A stretch of 64,000 nucleotides of DNA from assembly GCF_027942865.1 (NCBI RefSeq), contig NC_134525.1, positions 33,533,714 to 33,597,713 of the forward strand, given 5' to 3'. The notes under the pieces are model-generated. The model had not been told where the DNA came from, searched no databases, and worked only from the letters and a program-made list of their open reading frames with translations. Within the stretch, counting starts at the first letter, position 1; every line of letters starts with the position of its first letter. Made by a program: the position numbers and the translations under genes. Origin of the DNA: Odontesthes bonariensis. Its lineage: Eukaryota > Chordata > Actinopteri > Atheriniformes > Atherinopsidae. Shown here piece after piece: positions 47,130-58,125 of this stretch.

Positions 47130-50100
47130 TCAACCATAAGCACACGGAAAGAGAAATGTTTTTAACCTGGATTTAAAAGTGCTTACAGTTGTGGCTGATT
47201 TCAGTTCTGCTGGTAGTTTGTTCCAGTTGTGTGCAGCATAACAGCTAAAAGCTGCTTCACCGTGTCTAGTTTGAACTCTGGGCTCCACTATCTGACCTGA
47301 GTCAGTAGATCTCAGAGCTCTGCTGGGTTTATACTCTGCTAGCATGTCATTCATGTATTCTGGACCTAAACCATTCTGTGATTTGTAGACGAGCAGCAGA
47401 ACTTTAAAATCTATTCTGTATCTGACCGGGAGCCAATGTAAAGACTTGAGAACTGGGGTGATGTGATGTGATCTCTTTGTTCTGGTTAAAACTCGGGCTG
47501 CAGCGTTCTGAATGAGCTCCAGCTGTTTGAGACTCTTTTGGGGGAGTCCAGTCAGAAGACCGTTACAGTAGTCCAGTCTGCTGGAGATGAAAGCATGAAT
47601 CAGCTTCTCCTGATCTGTTTGGGACATGAAACCCTTAATTCTGGATATGTTCTTAAGTTGATAAAAGGCTGATTTGGTGACTGATTTGATATGATTTTTG
47701 AAGGTCAGGTCTGAGTCTATCAGCACGCCGAGGTTCCGGACTTGGTGTTTAGTTTCTAGAGACAGTGACTCAAGATGTTTACTGACAGCAAACCTCTTCT
47801 CTTTGTTGCCAAACACAATGACCTCAGTTTTTTTCTTGATTTAACTGAAGGAAATTTAGGTTCATCCACTTTTTGACTTGCTCTAAGCAGTCGCACAATA
47901 ACTCTATAGGACTGCAGTCATCTGGAGACAGTGCCAGATATATCTGTGTGTCATCTGCATAGCTGTGGTAGTTGACTTTAGAGTTCTTCAGAATTTGACC
48001 CAGAGGCAGCATGTATAGAGTGAACAGAAGGGGTCCAAGAACTGACCCTTGAGGAACTCCACATGTTATAGCCACTCGATCAGATTGATTACTTCCAATA
48101 GTCACAAAATAACTCCGCTCCTCCAAGTAGGACCTGAACCATTCTAGGACTGTCCCGCTGAGTCCTGCCCAGGTTTCCAACCTGTTCAGCAGTATACTGT
48201 GATCCACAGTGTCAAATGCAGCAATGAGATCCAACAATACCAGAACTGACACCTTGCCTGAGTCAGTGTTCAACCTTATGTCATTTAACACTTTAATAAG
48301 AGCCGTTTCTGAACTGTGGTGAGGTCGGAAGCCTGACTGAAATTTGTCAAGGAGTCCACTGGAGTTCAAGAAGTTACTGAGTTGATTAAAAACCACTTTC
48401 TCAACAATCTTGGTTATGAAAGGAAGATTTGAGATGGGTCTGTAGTTGGTTAAAATGGAAGCATCCAATGTTGTCTTTTTTAGGAGTGGCTTGATGGCAG
48501 CTACTTTTAAGGGTTTAGGAAACGTGCCTGATTGAAGTGAGCAGTTTATTATTTGCTGCAAATCTGTTTGGACAGAGCTTACAATAGTTTTAAAGAAGTC
48601 AGATGGCATTGTGTCAAGATAGGATGTTGATGGTTTAAGATGCTGGACTGTTTCTTCTATGGTTTTTTGGTCAACTGTATTGAATTCTGACATCATAGTT
48701 GATTGATTCCTAGGTGGTTTTAAGGTTTGCGTCATTTTATTATTTTTCTCATTTATGTTGATATTTAGCCTTATAGATTTGATTTTTTTTCATTGAAAAA
48801 ACAAGCATATTCATTGCATTTTTCTGTGGAACAGACTTCTGAAACTATCTGTTTTGGGGGGGTTGTCAGCTTATTAACCATAGCAAACAGAGCACGAGTG
48901 TTGTTGATGTTCTTATTAATCATTTCAGATAAGTGTTGCTGTCTAGCGCGGAGTAACCCGTGGTTAAAATTACAAAGACTTTGTTTGTAGAGGTCATGGT
49001 GAATTTGAGGTTTAGTTTTTCTCCATTTACGCTCTGCTTTCCTGCATTCTGTTTTCAAGGCCTTTACCATAATAGTGTTCCTCCATGGTGTTCGCTTTCT
49101 GCTCAAGATCATCTTATTTTTAACAGGTGCAACAGTATCCATGACATTTGAGATTTTCAAGTTAAAGTTATCTAAGAGTTCATCAACTGTCTCTGCACTC
49201 GCAGTTGATGCCATAGCTATAACTTCCATAAAAATTAGCACTGGTATTCTCATTCATGTAACTTTTTCTAACAGACACACAGGTTAACTGAATGTTTGGA
49301 GTTAACTGTAAGTCAGAGAACACACAGAAATGATCAGAGAGCGCCAAGTCCTTGATATCAACAGAAGAAATGTCAACACCTTTAGAGATAACCAGATCCA
49401 GTGTGTGGCCTCGAGTATGTGTGGGTCCATTCACATGTTGAAGGAGGCCAAAAGTGTCAAGTAGAGAGCAGAGTTCTTTGGCATTATTGTCCATGTTATT
49501 GTCCATGTGAATGTTAAAATCCCCAGTTATGATAAAAAAGTTATAGTCAGTGCAGATCACTGACAGCAGTTCAGCAAACTCATCAAAGAAAGTTCCTGGG
49601 TATCTTGGTTGTCTATAAATGATTAGGAAGATAACTTTTGGATCCCCCTTTACTAAAAAACAGAGATATTCAAAAGAGCTAAAATCACCAAGTAAAATTT
49701 CTTTGCACTGAAAGACTGATTTAAAAATGGCGGCAACTCCCCCGCCCTTCTTACCACTTCGACACTTATTGATAAAACTGAAATTTGTTGGTGCGGCCTC
49801 ATTGAGAATGGTATCACAGCTACATTCAGTCAGCCATGTTTCACTAAGAAATAAAAAGTCTAGATTATAGGTCATGATCATGTCATTTACTAAGAGGGAT
49901 TTGTTGGCTAGTGATCTGATATTGAGTAGGGCTAATCTCGTGGAGACAACAGGTGATACTGGTGTGTTTCGGGGTTGACACACTATATTCAATAGATTGG
50001 TAGATTTAACTGAACCTTTTTTATTTCTCACCAGTTTGACCACTTTTCTGTTACCTGTCATCACAGGGATTGAAAAGGCTTTCTGAACTCCATAGGGCCC

Positions 50101-50157
50101 TGACTTTATCTGGGGAAGAGCATTCTTGATATCAGTATTACAGCCTGGACCCGGCAC
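47130..50157 (-). pseudogene. L2 ORF2 (endonuclease-RT), frameshifted
   Basis: ORF2 starts at MPGPGCNTDIKNALPQIK (50157). The endonuclease shows LALLNIRSLANK, FLSETWL, ITGDFNIHMD and LSDHFCVFSDL. The frame breaks near 49200-49250, again between the segments ending at 48771 and starting at 48735, and near 47820. RT motifs are LLDLIAAFDTVDH, GVPQGSVLGPLLFTLYMLPL and YADDTQIYLALSPDDC. The C-terminus ends LKTFLFPCAYG. At least three frame breaks make it inactive. It is close in sequence to the outer L2 at 38755 (both have LSPDDCSP and GLGP(K/E)Y). Confidence 0.9.
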
Positions 50158-50281
50158 ATATCAGTCAGACTCACAGATATGATGATTCAGATGAGGTGGG
50201 GGGGCTTGGTCACTTCTGTTTGAGGGTTGTTTCCAACGTGATGGACATGGTGGAATGGGAGGGGCTGGATGAGGTGGGATG

Positions 50282-51799
50282 TTAGGGGGGAAGAATATGG
50301 GATTTTGGCGTGGTGTCAATTGTATTCCAATATTGAGAAAGCTCTTCATCCTGTCCGGGAAATCCAGAAGTGAGGAGTCCAGACTGAGTGGAGACTGCTG
50401 GGGGCTGGGTGGGGTCCGGGGGGGGCGAAGGCTGGGGGTTTCCCACTGGGGCTGGGGGAGACTCCGCCTGTTGGACTGCCGGGGCTGGTGAAGACTCCAC
50501 TTGTTGGGCTGTTGGGGCTGGTGAAGACTCCTTATCTTGGGGTGAGGATGATGACGTTGCAGACTCCTTATCTTGGGGTGAGGATGATGACGTTGCAGGT
50601 TCTTTCTGGATCCGCTGCCCTCCATGGTCAGTCCTTGTCTCAGCGCCCTCACCAGAGCATTGTCCTATCTGTCGTTTTGGATCGTTTTGTCCTGTCTCGT
50701 CCTTGATAGGGGCTGCTGGTGTGTGACGCAGAGAGTAAAAAATATTGGAGCTTAGCAACTGAACTCCTGACTTGTTAAGGTGAAATCCATCTGCCTTAAA
50801 GAGGTGTCTGCGTCCCCAAAAGATGTTGAAATTGTCAATAAAATTCATTGAATGAGCAGCACACATGTCTTTGAGCCATCTGTTTAGCATCATCAGTCTG
50901 CTGAATCTCTCATCTCCTTTCCAAACTGTTGGTAGAGGTCCACTGAAAAACACCTCTGTACTTGTGCATCGAACTTTGTTTACCAGGTCCATAAAGTCTT
51001 GTTTTAATACCTCCGATTGTTGCTTCACAACATCAAGGGCTCCTGTGTGTATGATGAGAGATTTCAGTGTCGGATGCTCAGCAACAATGTCCAGGATCTT
51101 CTTTGAGATATCAGACACCATGTCGTTACTAAAACAGAGTATTTTGGTCTTTTTCTTGCTGCAAAAACGTTTTATCTCATTCACAGCTCCGTCACCCACT
51201 ATCAGAGTTTGAGGCCCAGTGGTTAGCTCTTTCTGTGGCCTTTTAGCATATAATTTAGCCTCATACCTTTCTCCGGTCTTGGGAGATGAGCGTTCTTTTG
51301 GAGAGTCAGGATTTTGAGAAAGTGGAGCAAATGTGTTCTCTAGCAGAATTCCTGTGTCTTGTGGCAATTTACTCCTGGTTTTGGTGGTGGTCTCGGCCCA
51401 TCGTTGCTTTTTCTTTGGTATCGGGGTAGAGACATTCCTGTGTGATAGTGCAGGCCACTCGGAGTCATTGTTGGTCTCCAGGTGTTGGGTTCTGCCTGAT
51501 AACCGTCTTCCCACATCTGAGGGAGGCGATTTGTAGTGTTTTGGCTTAGCACCAAGGGAGTTCCAGGGAGGACTGGTTGAATATTTTCCATTTACACCAG
51601 GCTCCTGCCGTGTCTCGGTGGTGCCAGTTAGCTTTCTGTTAGCCTGCTCCCTTTCAGTGTTTTGGGATACTGGCAGAGTAGTTTCATTCCCATATTGTCC
51701 ATTTATCTCCACGTTCACTTCAAGCCGATACATTTTTGTTTCCAGTATTGCTATCTTCTGGAGTAGCTTGTGGTAATCGTCAGTGGAAAAGGGAGGCAT
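50282..51799 (-). CDS. L2 ORF1 protein with esterase-like domain
   Basis: A 505-codon open frame. The first 35 residues (DDYHKLLQKIAILETKMYRL) look like a short coiled coil. Residues about 197-355 match the SGNH/GDSL-type esterase domain known in L2 and CR1 ORF1 proteins of fish: LIVGDGAVNEI near 203, ILCFSNDMVSDI, LIIHTGALDVV, EVFFSGPLPTV and the DGFHLNKSG block near 339. The catalytic GDS motif reads GDG, so the nucleophilic Ser is replaced by Gly. The tail is Pro/Ser-rich with short internal repeats (SSSSPQDKES). ORF2 begins 124 nt further on. The frame is open, but the element is dead in ORF2. Confidence 0.85.
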   Translation of the reverse strand: MPPFSTDDYHKLLQKIAILETKMYRLEVNVEINGQYGNETTLPVSQNTEREQANRKLTGTTETRQEPGVNGKYSTSPPWNSLGAKPKHYKSPPSDVGRRLSGRTQHLETNNDSEWPALSHRNVSTPIPKKKQRWAETTTKTRSKLPQDTGILLENTFAPLSQNPDSPKERSSPKTGERYEAKLYAKRPQKELTTGPQTLIVGDGAVNEIKRFCSKKKTKILCFSNDMVSDISKKILDIVAEHPTLKSLIIHTGALDVVKQQSEVLKQDFMDLVNKVRCTSTEVFFSGPLPTVWKGDERFSRLMMLNRWLKDMCAAHSMNFIDNFNIFWGRRHLFKADGFHLNKSGVQLLSSNIFYSLRHTPAAPIKDETGQNDPKRQIGQCSGEGAETRTDHGGQRIQKEPATSSSSPQDKESATSSSSPQDKESSPAPTAQQVESSPAPAVQQAESPPAPVGNPQPSPPPDPTQPPAVSTQSGLLTSGFPGQDEELSQYWNTIDTTPKSHILPP

Positions 51800-52049
51800 C
51801 TTGCTGCTAATTAGCTTCAGTTAGCTGAGCTCCTCCAAAAGCAGGAAGCTGCAACGGAATTTCCACACGACAGTTTCCAGATGACTTTTTGATAAAAATG
51901 ATTAAAAAAGTCTTGGTTCACTTAAAAGAAAAAGAATAAAATTATATCCAAGACTTGTGGAAAGAAATAAAATGATTTAAAAGCAAATGAAGCAATAAGC
52001 AGAAGGAGGAAGCAGAGACACGTCTGCACTCTTCAGAAGCAGGAAGCTG
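51800..52049. other. Probable L2 5' UTR, AT-rich, no gene
   Basis: 250 bp upstream of ORF1 in element orientation. I see no coding potential. The sequence gcaggaagctg is present near both ends. Confidence 0.5.
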
Positions 52050-52089
52050 TAGATAGATAGCTAGATAGATAGATAGATAGATAGATAGA
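52050..52089. repeat. (GATA)n microsatellite
   Basis: About ten gata repeats with one gcta interruption, directly next to the 3' end of the Tx1-type LINE. Confidence 0.95.
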
Positions 52090-53632
52090 ATTTTTTTAAA
52101 ATTTTAAAACAAACCTTTATTTCAATGTTCTATGTACTCTGTGTACATTTTTCTAACTAAAAATAAAACACAGAAAAACACACAAAACAAACAAACAAAA
52201 AACAGCAAGAATAAAAACAACCAATCAAGTTAAAGGTTCAGGATCAGAGAGTTTTCTCTGACTGAACACAGGACATCCCTCACACCCCAAAGCTTTTCAA
52301 ACTCGTCTGTTTGTTTGGTGAGTTTATAAAAACTAAACTCCACTCTGAGCCGAGCTGCTAGCAGCCCAGTCATCATGGACACCACGTCCTCTGACCTCTC
52401 ACTCTATTCCTCCTGGTTTTCCAGATGGCAAACTTTGCTGTTCCTGAAATGAAATCAATCAACTGAAGTACAGCCTTCCTCCTTTCACAATAATGTGGCC
52501 CAAAGATGAACAGGCTGAAGGAGAAACCCTCACCTAACCTCCGAAACCACCTCTGCAGCTGTCTGAACAGCGCCTCCAGTCTGGGACATTGGACAAAGAG
52601 GTGGTAGACTGTCTCTGACTGAGGGCAGAAAGGACAGCCATCCCCTGTGCCAGGATCGAGGTGCACCAGATACCTGTTTGTAGCTATGGCCCCATGTACA
52701 TTCCTCCACTGGAGGTCTCCTCTCCGTTTGTCGACAGGAGGTTTGTACAGGGACCGCCAACAGCCTCCTGGGGAAGGTCTCATGCCAAAAAACTCTGTCC
52801 ACTTTGACGCCTTTAAACCTACCAGGGTGCGCAGGTTCCCAACTTTAATGCTGAGGAGATTGAGTCTGTTAGGAAGAAGGACCTCTAAGTCTGCAGACTC
52901 TGAGGTCTTCAGAGACAGCAGGCCGTCCTCCTCAGGCTGCCACTGTCCCACTGCTGGAGAGACAGCCAAGGAAGGAAAGACATATTCACACTCCTGGTCC
53001 CATAGATTAGATGAAGAGGGATCTTGAACAAAACCTCTGAAACCTCCAGGCAGGCAAGCACAGACCTCTTCTACCAGGCGGAGTAGTACCCTATTAGACT
53101 TGATGTTGAGCAGGTCAGCGAGATGAGGGATGGATGTCTTCACCAGATGGCCCAGCTTCACAATTCCTGCTTCTCTCAGTCTGGACCTCAGGCTGGCAGA
53201 AGATAAGACTTGGGAGGCGATAAAACTATTCCCAATGAGCGGTTCTTCAAAGAGCCACATCCCTGGTGTTGTTGTTGCTTTACGTCTTGATGTTAAAACC
53301 TGCCAAGCCTGTAACACTGACTGGTAGAAGGGTGTAAGACCAGTCAGATCCACCAACTGGGGCTGAAGCAGGAACAGATGTTTATCATACCCCAGTCGTC
53401 CAGCCTTCCTCAGCAACAAAGAAGCTGTGTCTACCCATGGCAGGCCAAAACTGTACAAGAGTCTTTGAGCTGTCTGTAGCCTGAAAGCTGTGACACGAGA
53501 TGCAATGTCCACCAGTCCCTGTCCTCCCTCTTGTACTGGCAGGTACAGTACTGCTGACCGTAGCCAGTGCTTCCCTGACCAAAAAAAGTCCACAATTGCT
53601 CTCTGGATTTCTTCAATCAGGCCCCTCGGTGA

Positions 53633-54189
53633 TAGCCTGGGTGCCAGCCGAACTTAGACCCGCCCATAAAATTTTTGGTCGGGAAGTTCGGTCTGGCTCT
53701 GCTCAGTTGGGAAATCTCTATGCTCGACATCAAAACAGTCGACCCAATTAGATTGCCGGGGCGGGCTTTATACGATGATGGACAGATGATCAACAGGGAC
53801 ATTATCGACTACGTCACTACAGAGCGCTTGGTTTGAATTCGTTTGAAACAAACATGGCTGCCGCTGGAGAGCTAGGGTGTGTAGATTCTGCCATCAAGTC
53901 TGTTCTACAGGATCTCCACATTGCATTCATTTTGAAAGACGAACAGAGGAATGCGATAAAGGCTTTTATCGATAGAAAAGATGTTTTTGCCGTCCTTCCT
54001 ACAACAAGTGTGTGTCGCTTAATCTACGTCACATACTACGTTGCTCTGATTGGTTGTAGGTCTATCCAATTGAGTGAAGAGGCATTTTCTCTCCTGGTTC
54101 GGTTGAAACACGCCCCATACTCAAAACTCTATCCAGCGGTATCAGACTCACATTCTGACTAGAATCGTGAGTATGACGTAGTCAGGCTA
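53633..54189 (+). mobile_element. 557-bp DNA element with helicase-like fragment
   Basis: The ends are TAGCCTG and CAGGCTA, flanked by a perfect 9-bp duplication CCTCGGTGA (53624-53632 and 54190-54198). Removing it joins the LINE frame exactly. A plus-strand frame from 53833 reads LKDEQRNAIKAFIDRKDVFA then VLPT, the Q motif and the start of motif I (Walker A) of RecQ-like superfamily II helicases; the rest of the helicase is missing. It is probably a deletion derivative of a larger element that encodes a helicase. The superfamily is not determined; a 9-bp duplication is compatible with MULE-like or Merlin-like elements. Confidence 0.8.
53833..54162 (+). pseudogene. RecQ-like helicase N-terminal fragment
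   Basis: 109 codons. Residues about 25-57 (LQDLHIAFILKDEQRNAIKA, then FIDRKDVFAVLPT) resemble the start of the RecQ helicase core. The Walker A GxGKS is absent because the sequence departs after LPT. The remaining 50 residues are non-homologous tail from the element end. Not a working helicase. Confidence 0.6.
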
Positions 54190-55475
54190 CCTCGGTGATG
54201 GTAGGACTGTCAGTTTGTGCCAAAGGGCCGAGGTGACCAAATTATTGACAATCAGGACCCTTCCCCTGTAGGAAAGCTGAGGTAGCAGCCATTTCCATTT
54301 AGACAGTCTGGCACACACTTTCTCCATAGCACCCTCCCAGTTCTTGCTTTGAAACTCCTCTGTCCCCAGAAACACACCTTGGACCTTTGGTCCCTGTCTT
54401 CCCCAGCTGAGGTGTCCTGGTAGCCTTGGTGTTTCCTTGTCTATCCACTGACCAACCAAGAGAGCATCACTCTTCTCCCAGTTTACTTTTGAATAGGATG
54501 CTCTCTGATAGAGATCTAAACTATTGGTCAGGTGGTTGACATCTCCCTGATCTCTAATAAAAACACTGATATCATCAGCATATGCTGACACTACCAGCGG
54601 GGGCCGCTGAGGTATACCTGATAGTAAAATTCTAGAAAGTCTAGACCTCAACCTGTTCAAAAGAGGTGGCTAGGGAATATAACTGTCCAGAAATAGGACA
54701 TCCCTGTTTGATTCCTCTTTTAACCTTAATTGGACAGCTCAAAACACCCCCCACCTTCACCAAACAACAAAAATCTGTGTACAACAAACTCAGCAGTGAC
54801 AAAAAATCATCCCCAAAACCAAAAGCCCTTAAGGTGGAAAAAAGATAACTTTGATCAACCCTGTCAAACGCCTTCTCGTGATCTAAAGAAATCACCCCAA
54901 CATCAACATTGTACACCTTACAAAAATCAAACAAGTCCCTCATCAAGAAATGATTCTCCATGATGGATCTGTCCGGGACACAGTACGACTGGTCTCTGTG
55001 GACGACCAGGTCTGGGCTATTTTTTAGCCTGTTGGCAAGCACCTTCGAAAGAAGTTTGTAGTCAGTGCATAGCAGCGCCACAGGCCTCCAGTTCTTTGAA
55101 AGAGCCAGGTCTCCTTTCTTTGGGATCAAAGAAAGTACTGCGTTCCTACAAGATGTTGTCAACAATCCTTTGAGAGTGCACTCCTGTAGAACCTCCCACA
55201 GGTCAGCACCTAAACATCTCCAGAACCGTTTGTAAAAATCTGCAGGGAGTCCATCCAGTCCTGGAGCCCGACCAGAGGCCATCTGTCCCACTGCAGCAGT
55301 GAGTTCTTCCATGGAAATATGAGCACCCAGGGCGGCTCTATCCTCGCAGCTCAGCTGAGGAAGTCCCTGCAGCAGCTCGTCCCGGCATTCCCTGCTACAG
55401 TCCTCTGCCCGGAAGAGGGTACTGTAAAAATCCTCAGCGTGCCCCCTCATCTCTCCCTGCTCAGTGGTTACTGTC

Positions 55476-55814
55476 TGTCAGGTTCAAATACCTACAAATT
55501 CATAAAGAAGAGAGAGAGACGTTTAGGATTTTTTATACTCATGAGGAGAGCTGATGAGGAGACAGCTTTTCACAGCTTCTTCCTGATCACTCTGCTGTTT
55601 CCTCATGCCTCCTCCATTTTATTCAGAAGTGGGTGTGTACAACAGCTCTCAAAAGAGAGGAAAGGGGGATCCAGTTTCAGGCCGCATTCCTAACAGTGGA
55701 ATTTACGACCTTCACACAAATGAGCAAAGCACAACTTTGCTTAAAACTCTTAATCAATACAAAAGACAGAGTATATATGGGATAACTAACATAAAATGTA
55801 TTTACAACTCAACA
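55476..55814. mobile_element. Solo LTR (LTR retroelement fossil)
   Basis: 339 bp starting TGTCAGG and ending CAACA, with a perfect 5-bp duplication CTGTC on both sides (55471-55475 and 55815-55819), inside the Tx1 LINE. No internal region remains. The intact duplication suggests a moderate to young age. The family (Gypsy or ERV type) is not determined. Confidence 0.75.
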
Positions 55815-57085
55815 CTGTCCCATCAGGAAGGCGGAGACAGACCATCTGTTTAGTCCGTGAGACGGACCTCTCCAGATTAAAGAAAGAGGTAGGAGCATCC
55901 ATCTCCCTGACACTAGTGAACCGTGACCTCAACAAAACCCCCTTCACCCTTTCCCGTAAAAAAGTGCTCAGTTCCTGTCTCTTTTGTTTCAATGAGTGAC
56001 TCTCTGTGTTGTTGTGCGTGCAAAAATTGTTTTCCAGGTCCCTGATTTCTTCTTCTAAGTGTTGTATGGCTCGTTTAACTCGTATGGTTGAATGGCTGGT
56101 GTACTGCTGACAGAAAACTCTGATGTGTGCTTTCCCAACCTCCCACCACTGATTAAGAGACTCAAAGTCCCCCTTCCTCCCTCTCCAGACTCCCCAGAAA
56201 ACCTCAAATCTTTGACAAAAATCAGTGTCCTGAAGGAGCTTTATGTTGAAATGCCAGTAAGAGCTGCATTTGGGTGTTTGTGAAATATGAAAGTCAAAAG
56301 TGACTAAGTGATGATCGGTGAAACCAGCCGGGTAAATAAAACTGTTCAGTAATCTATTGCTTAAAACGTGTGACATGTAAACCCTGTCCAGCCTGGCTGC
56401 ACTCATAGCCCCATCCACCACCTTCACCCACGTGTACTGCTTTGTGTGAGGATGTTTAACCCTCCATACATCCACCACACCCAGCTCTGCTCCCAGCAGA
56501 GATAATTCTGCAGCAGACTGTAGTTAAGGCTCCTGCCCTGTCCTGTGAAGTCTGTGGTGCAGTTCCAGTCCCCCCCCCCCCCCATGACCACACACTCATC
56601 TTGAGCACACTGCTTCACAAACACAGAGATCCTCTGAAACAGGTCCAGTCTGTCTGAGCCCTGATTGGGAGCATAAACATTTATCAGACAGAAGGTGAAA
56701 CCCTGAATCTCTGCTTTAACAGCTAAAGCCCTGCCTGCAACGATCTCTGTGGTAGAGGTGATTCTGACGTCCAGCCCTGGAGAAAACAGGGTGGCCACAC
56801 CTGCAGACAGGTTGGTGCCATGAGACAGAGTGTGCAGGCCTCTCCACCCCAGACCCCAGTCTACCTCGTTATCTATAGTACTGTGTGTCTCCTGTAAGAA
56901 GATTATGTCTAGTTTCTTTTGAGAAAACATATCTGAAACTAGCGCCCTCTTGTGTTGATCCCTCCCACCGTTGATATTTAAAAATGCTACCCTCAGCTTA
57001 TTCAATAGAGGCAGAAGAGAGGTGAAAAGAAACGGTAGAGAGAGCAGTAAGAGTATAAAGTTGTGTGCCACATTCATCATCGTCT

Positions 57086-57963
57086 TTATCTTATCTTTCT
57101 TAATCCTTTTCTTGTTTTGAGTCTTAGCATCTTTCTGATAGAAGTCATGTGTTTTTTTAGACAAAAACGTTTCTTTTCATCAAGGTTGTTGACTCCAACA
57201 ACTTTCTGTAACGTTCGTGCACTTTTTAAAAACTTTTCTGGAACTGAGAAATAATCAGTCACCTTCACAGACTGCCCAAAGGTTTCATCAAGGAAAGCGT
57301 TAATGTCCTCCAGAGTGTGAAGAGCTCCACTCAATGACTGTGAATCTGCTACAGACACACAGTCAGAGTCTGACTCACACTCCATCCCCTCCTCATCTTC
57401 CTCACCAACACTCTGTGACACACCTGTCTGCCCACTCCTCACCTGTACACCAGCAGTCTGACTTTGGTCAGATCCAGCTGCCTGCCCTCCCCAGCTGTTT
57501 CCCCCACTGACCTCCTCTACTCCTGCTGCCTGTACCTGATCTACTCCTGCTGCCTGTACCTCTACTCCTGCTGCCTGTACCTGATCTACTCCTGCTGCCT
57601 GTACCTCTACTCCTGCTGCCTGTACCTGATCTACTCCTGCTGCCTGTACCTCTACTCCTGCTGCCTGTACCTCTACTCCTGCTGCCTGTACCTGATCTAC
57701 TCCTGCTGCCTGTACCTCTACTCCTGCTGCCTGTACCTGATCTACTCCTGCTGCCTGTACCTCTACTGCTGCTGCCTGTACCTCTACTCCTGCTGCCTGT
57801 ACCTGATCTACTCCTGCTGCCTGTACCGGATCTACTCCTGCTGCCTGTACCTCTACTCCTGCTGCCTGTACCTGATCTACTCCAGCTGCCTGTATCTCCT
57901 CTGCTGTCTGAGCCTCCTCTGCTTTTTCAGTTTCTCCTGTTTTTGCCTCTGAACCAGCCAAAC
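57086..57963 (-). pseudogene. Tx1-type ORF1 C-terminal part with minisatellite
   Basis: The C-terminal 130 residues are acidic and typical of Tx1-clade ORF1 (MECESDSDCVSVADSQSLSG, TLEDINAFLDETFGQSVKV), ending LRLKTRKGLRKIR. Upstream of this is a 17-unit repeat of QAAGVDQV/QAAGVEV. The N-terminus is missing; the open frame that continues past 57963 enters unrelated sequence. Whether the expansion was present in an active element is unknown. Confidence 0.75.
57519..57896. repeat. 21/24-bp minisatellite in Tx1 ORF1, 17 units
   Basis: The core is ctactcctgctgcctgta, joined by cct (21-bp unit) or cctgat (24-bp unit), mostly alternating. Both lengths keep the frame. Confidence 0.95.
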
Positions 57964-58125
57964 CAGTGCTTAATTTGTAAATCATAAGGTGCCGGAACGC
58001 AAAGTACATATGACAGCTCAGGGATGACGAAACGCTTACAGGTCCCGGAACGTATACAGAAAAGGTGCTGAAAACAACATGAAAATGTCCACTTGAAACG
58101 CTGTGGGACTTATGTGGGAGAATAA
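57964..58125. mobile_element. Possible hAT-type non-autonomous fragment
   Basis: It starts CAGTGCTTAATTTGTAAATC, which has the form of a hAT terminal repeat. No matching inverted end is found in the window, so only one end is present, if the assignment is right. Confidence 0.35.

Larger units (their letters stand above)
46924..52045 (-). mobile_element. Near full-length L2-clade LINE, broken
   Basis: The 3' end is at 46924, with aaggcaaggcaaggcaagg and the tail complement agcgcatttcata and aatgtgctttacata, the same tail type as the L2 at 39264. ORF2 (47130-50157) and ORF1 (50282-51799) follow on the minus strand, and 51800-52045 would be the 5' UTR. The 5' boundary is not sharp; the short sequence gcaggaagctg occurs at 51841 and 52040. 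About 5 kb is near the full length of fish L2 elements. Confidence 0.88.
52373..57080 (-). pseudogene. Tx1-type ORF2: endonuclease, RT, zinc finger; broken
   Basis: A start at 57080 (MMNVAHNF) lies 5 nt after the ORF1 stop. The endonuclease shows LRVAFLNINGG, IIFLQETHST, VYAPNQGS and GGDWNCTTDF. A frameshift follows near 56470-56520. After a linker and the solo LTR the RT shows SGRAPGLDGLPADFYKRFW, SLDHEKAFDRVDQ, KQGCPISGQLYSLA and, after a frameshift near 54650, YADDISVFIRDQGD. Across the 557-bp insert the frame continues to a C-terminal GCPFCPQSETVYHLFVQC, a CCHC zinc-finger pattern typical of this group, and ends at 52373. A run of 14 C at 56570-56583 sits in the endonuclease. Confidence 0.87.
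52090..57963 (-). mobile_element. Tx1-clade (L1 group) LINE, broken, with two inserts
   Basis: Minus-strand element with its 3' end at the left (A-rich tail, aataaa as tttatt at 52119). The endonuclease, RT and C-terminal zinc finger of ORF2 and a long ORF1 remnant are recognisable. The RT pattern APGLDGLPADFYKRFW and the Cys-rich C-terminus place it in the Tx1/L1 group rather than L2. It carries a 557-bp DNA element (53633-54189) and a solo LTR (55476-55814), both of which separate sequences that are continuous in the element. The 5' end is truncated or covered near 57963. Confidence 0.87.

Noticed and set aside
50388-50726. Plus-strand Gly/Trp-rich frame
   Set aside because: Antisense to the low-complexity Pro/Ser tail of L2 ORF1.
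57464-57952. Plus-strand 162-residue frame of repeated YSCCLYL
   Set aside because: Antisense shadow of the Tx1 ORF1 minisatellite.
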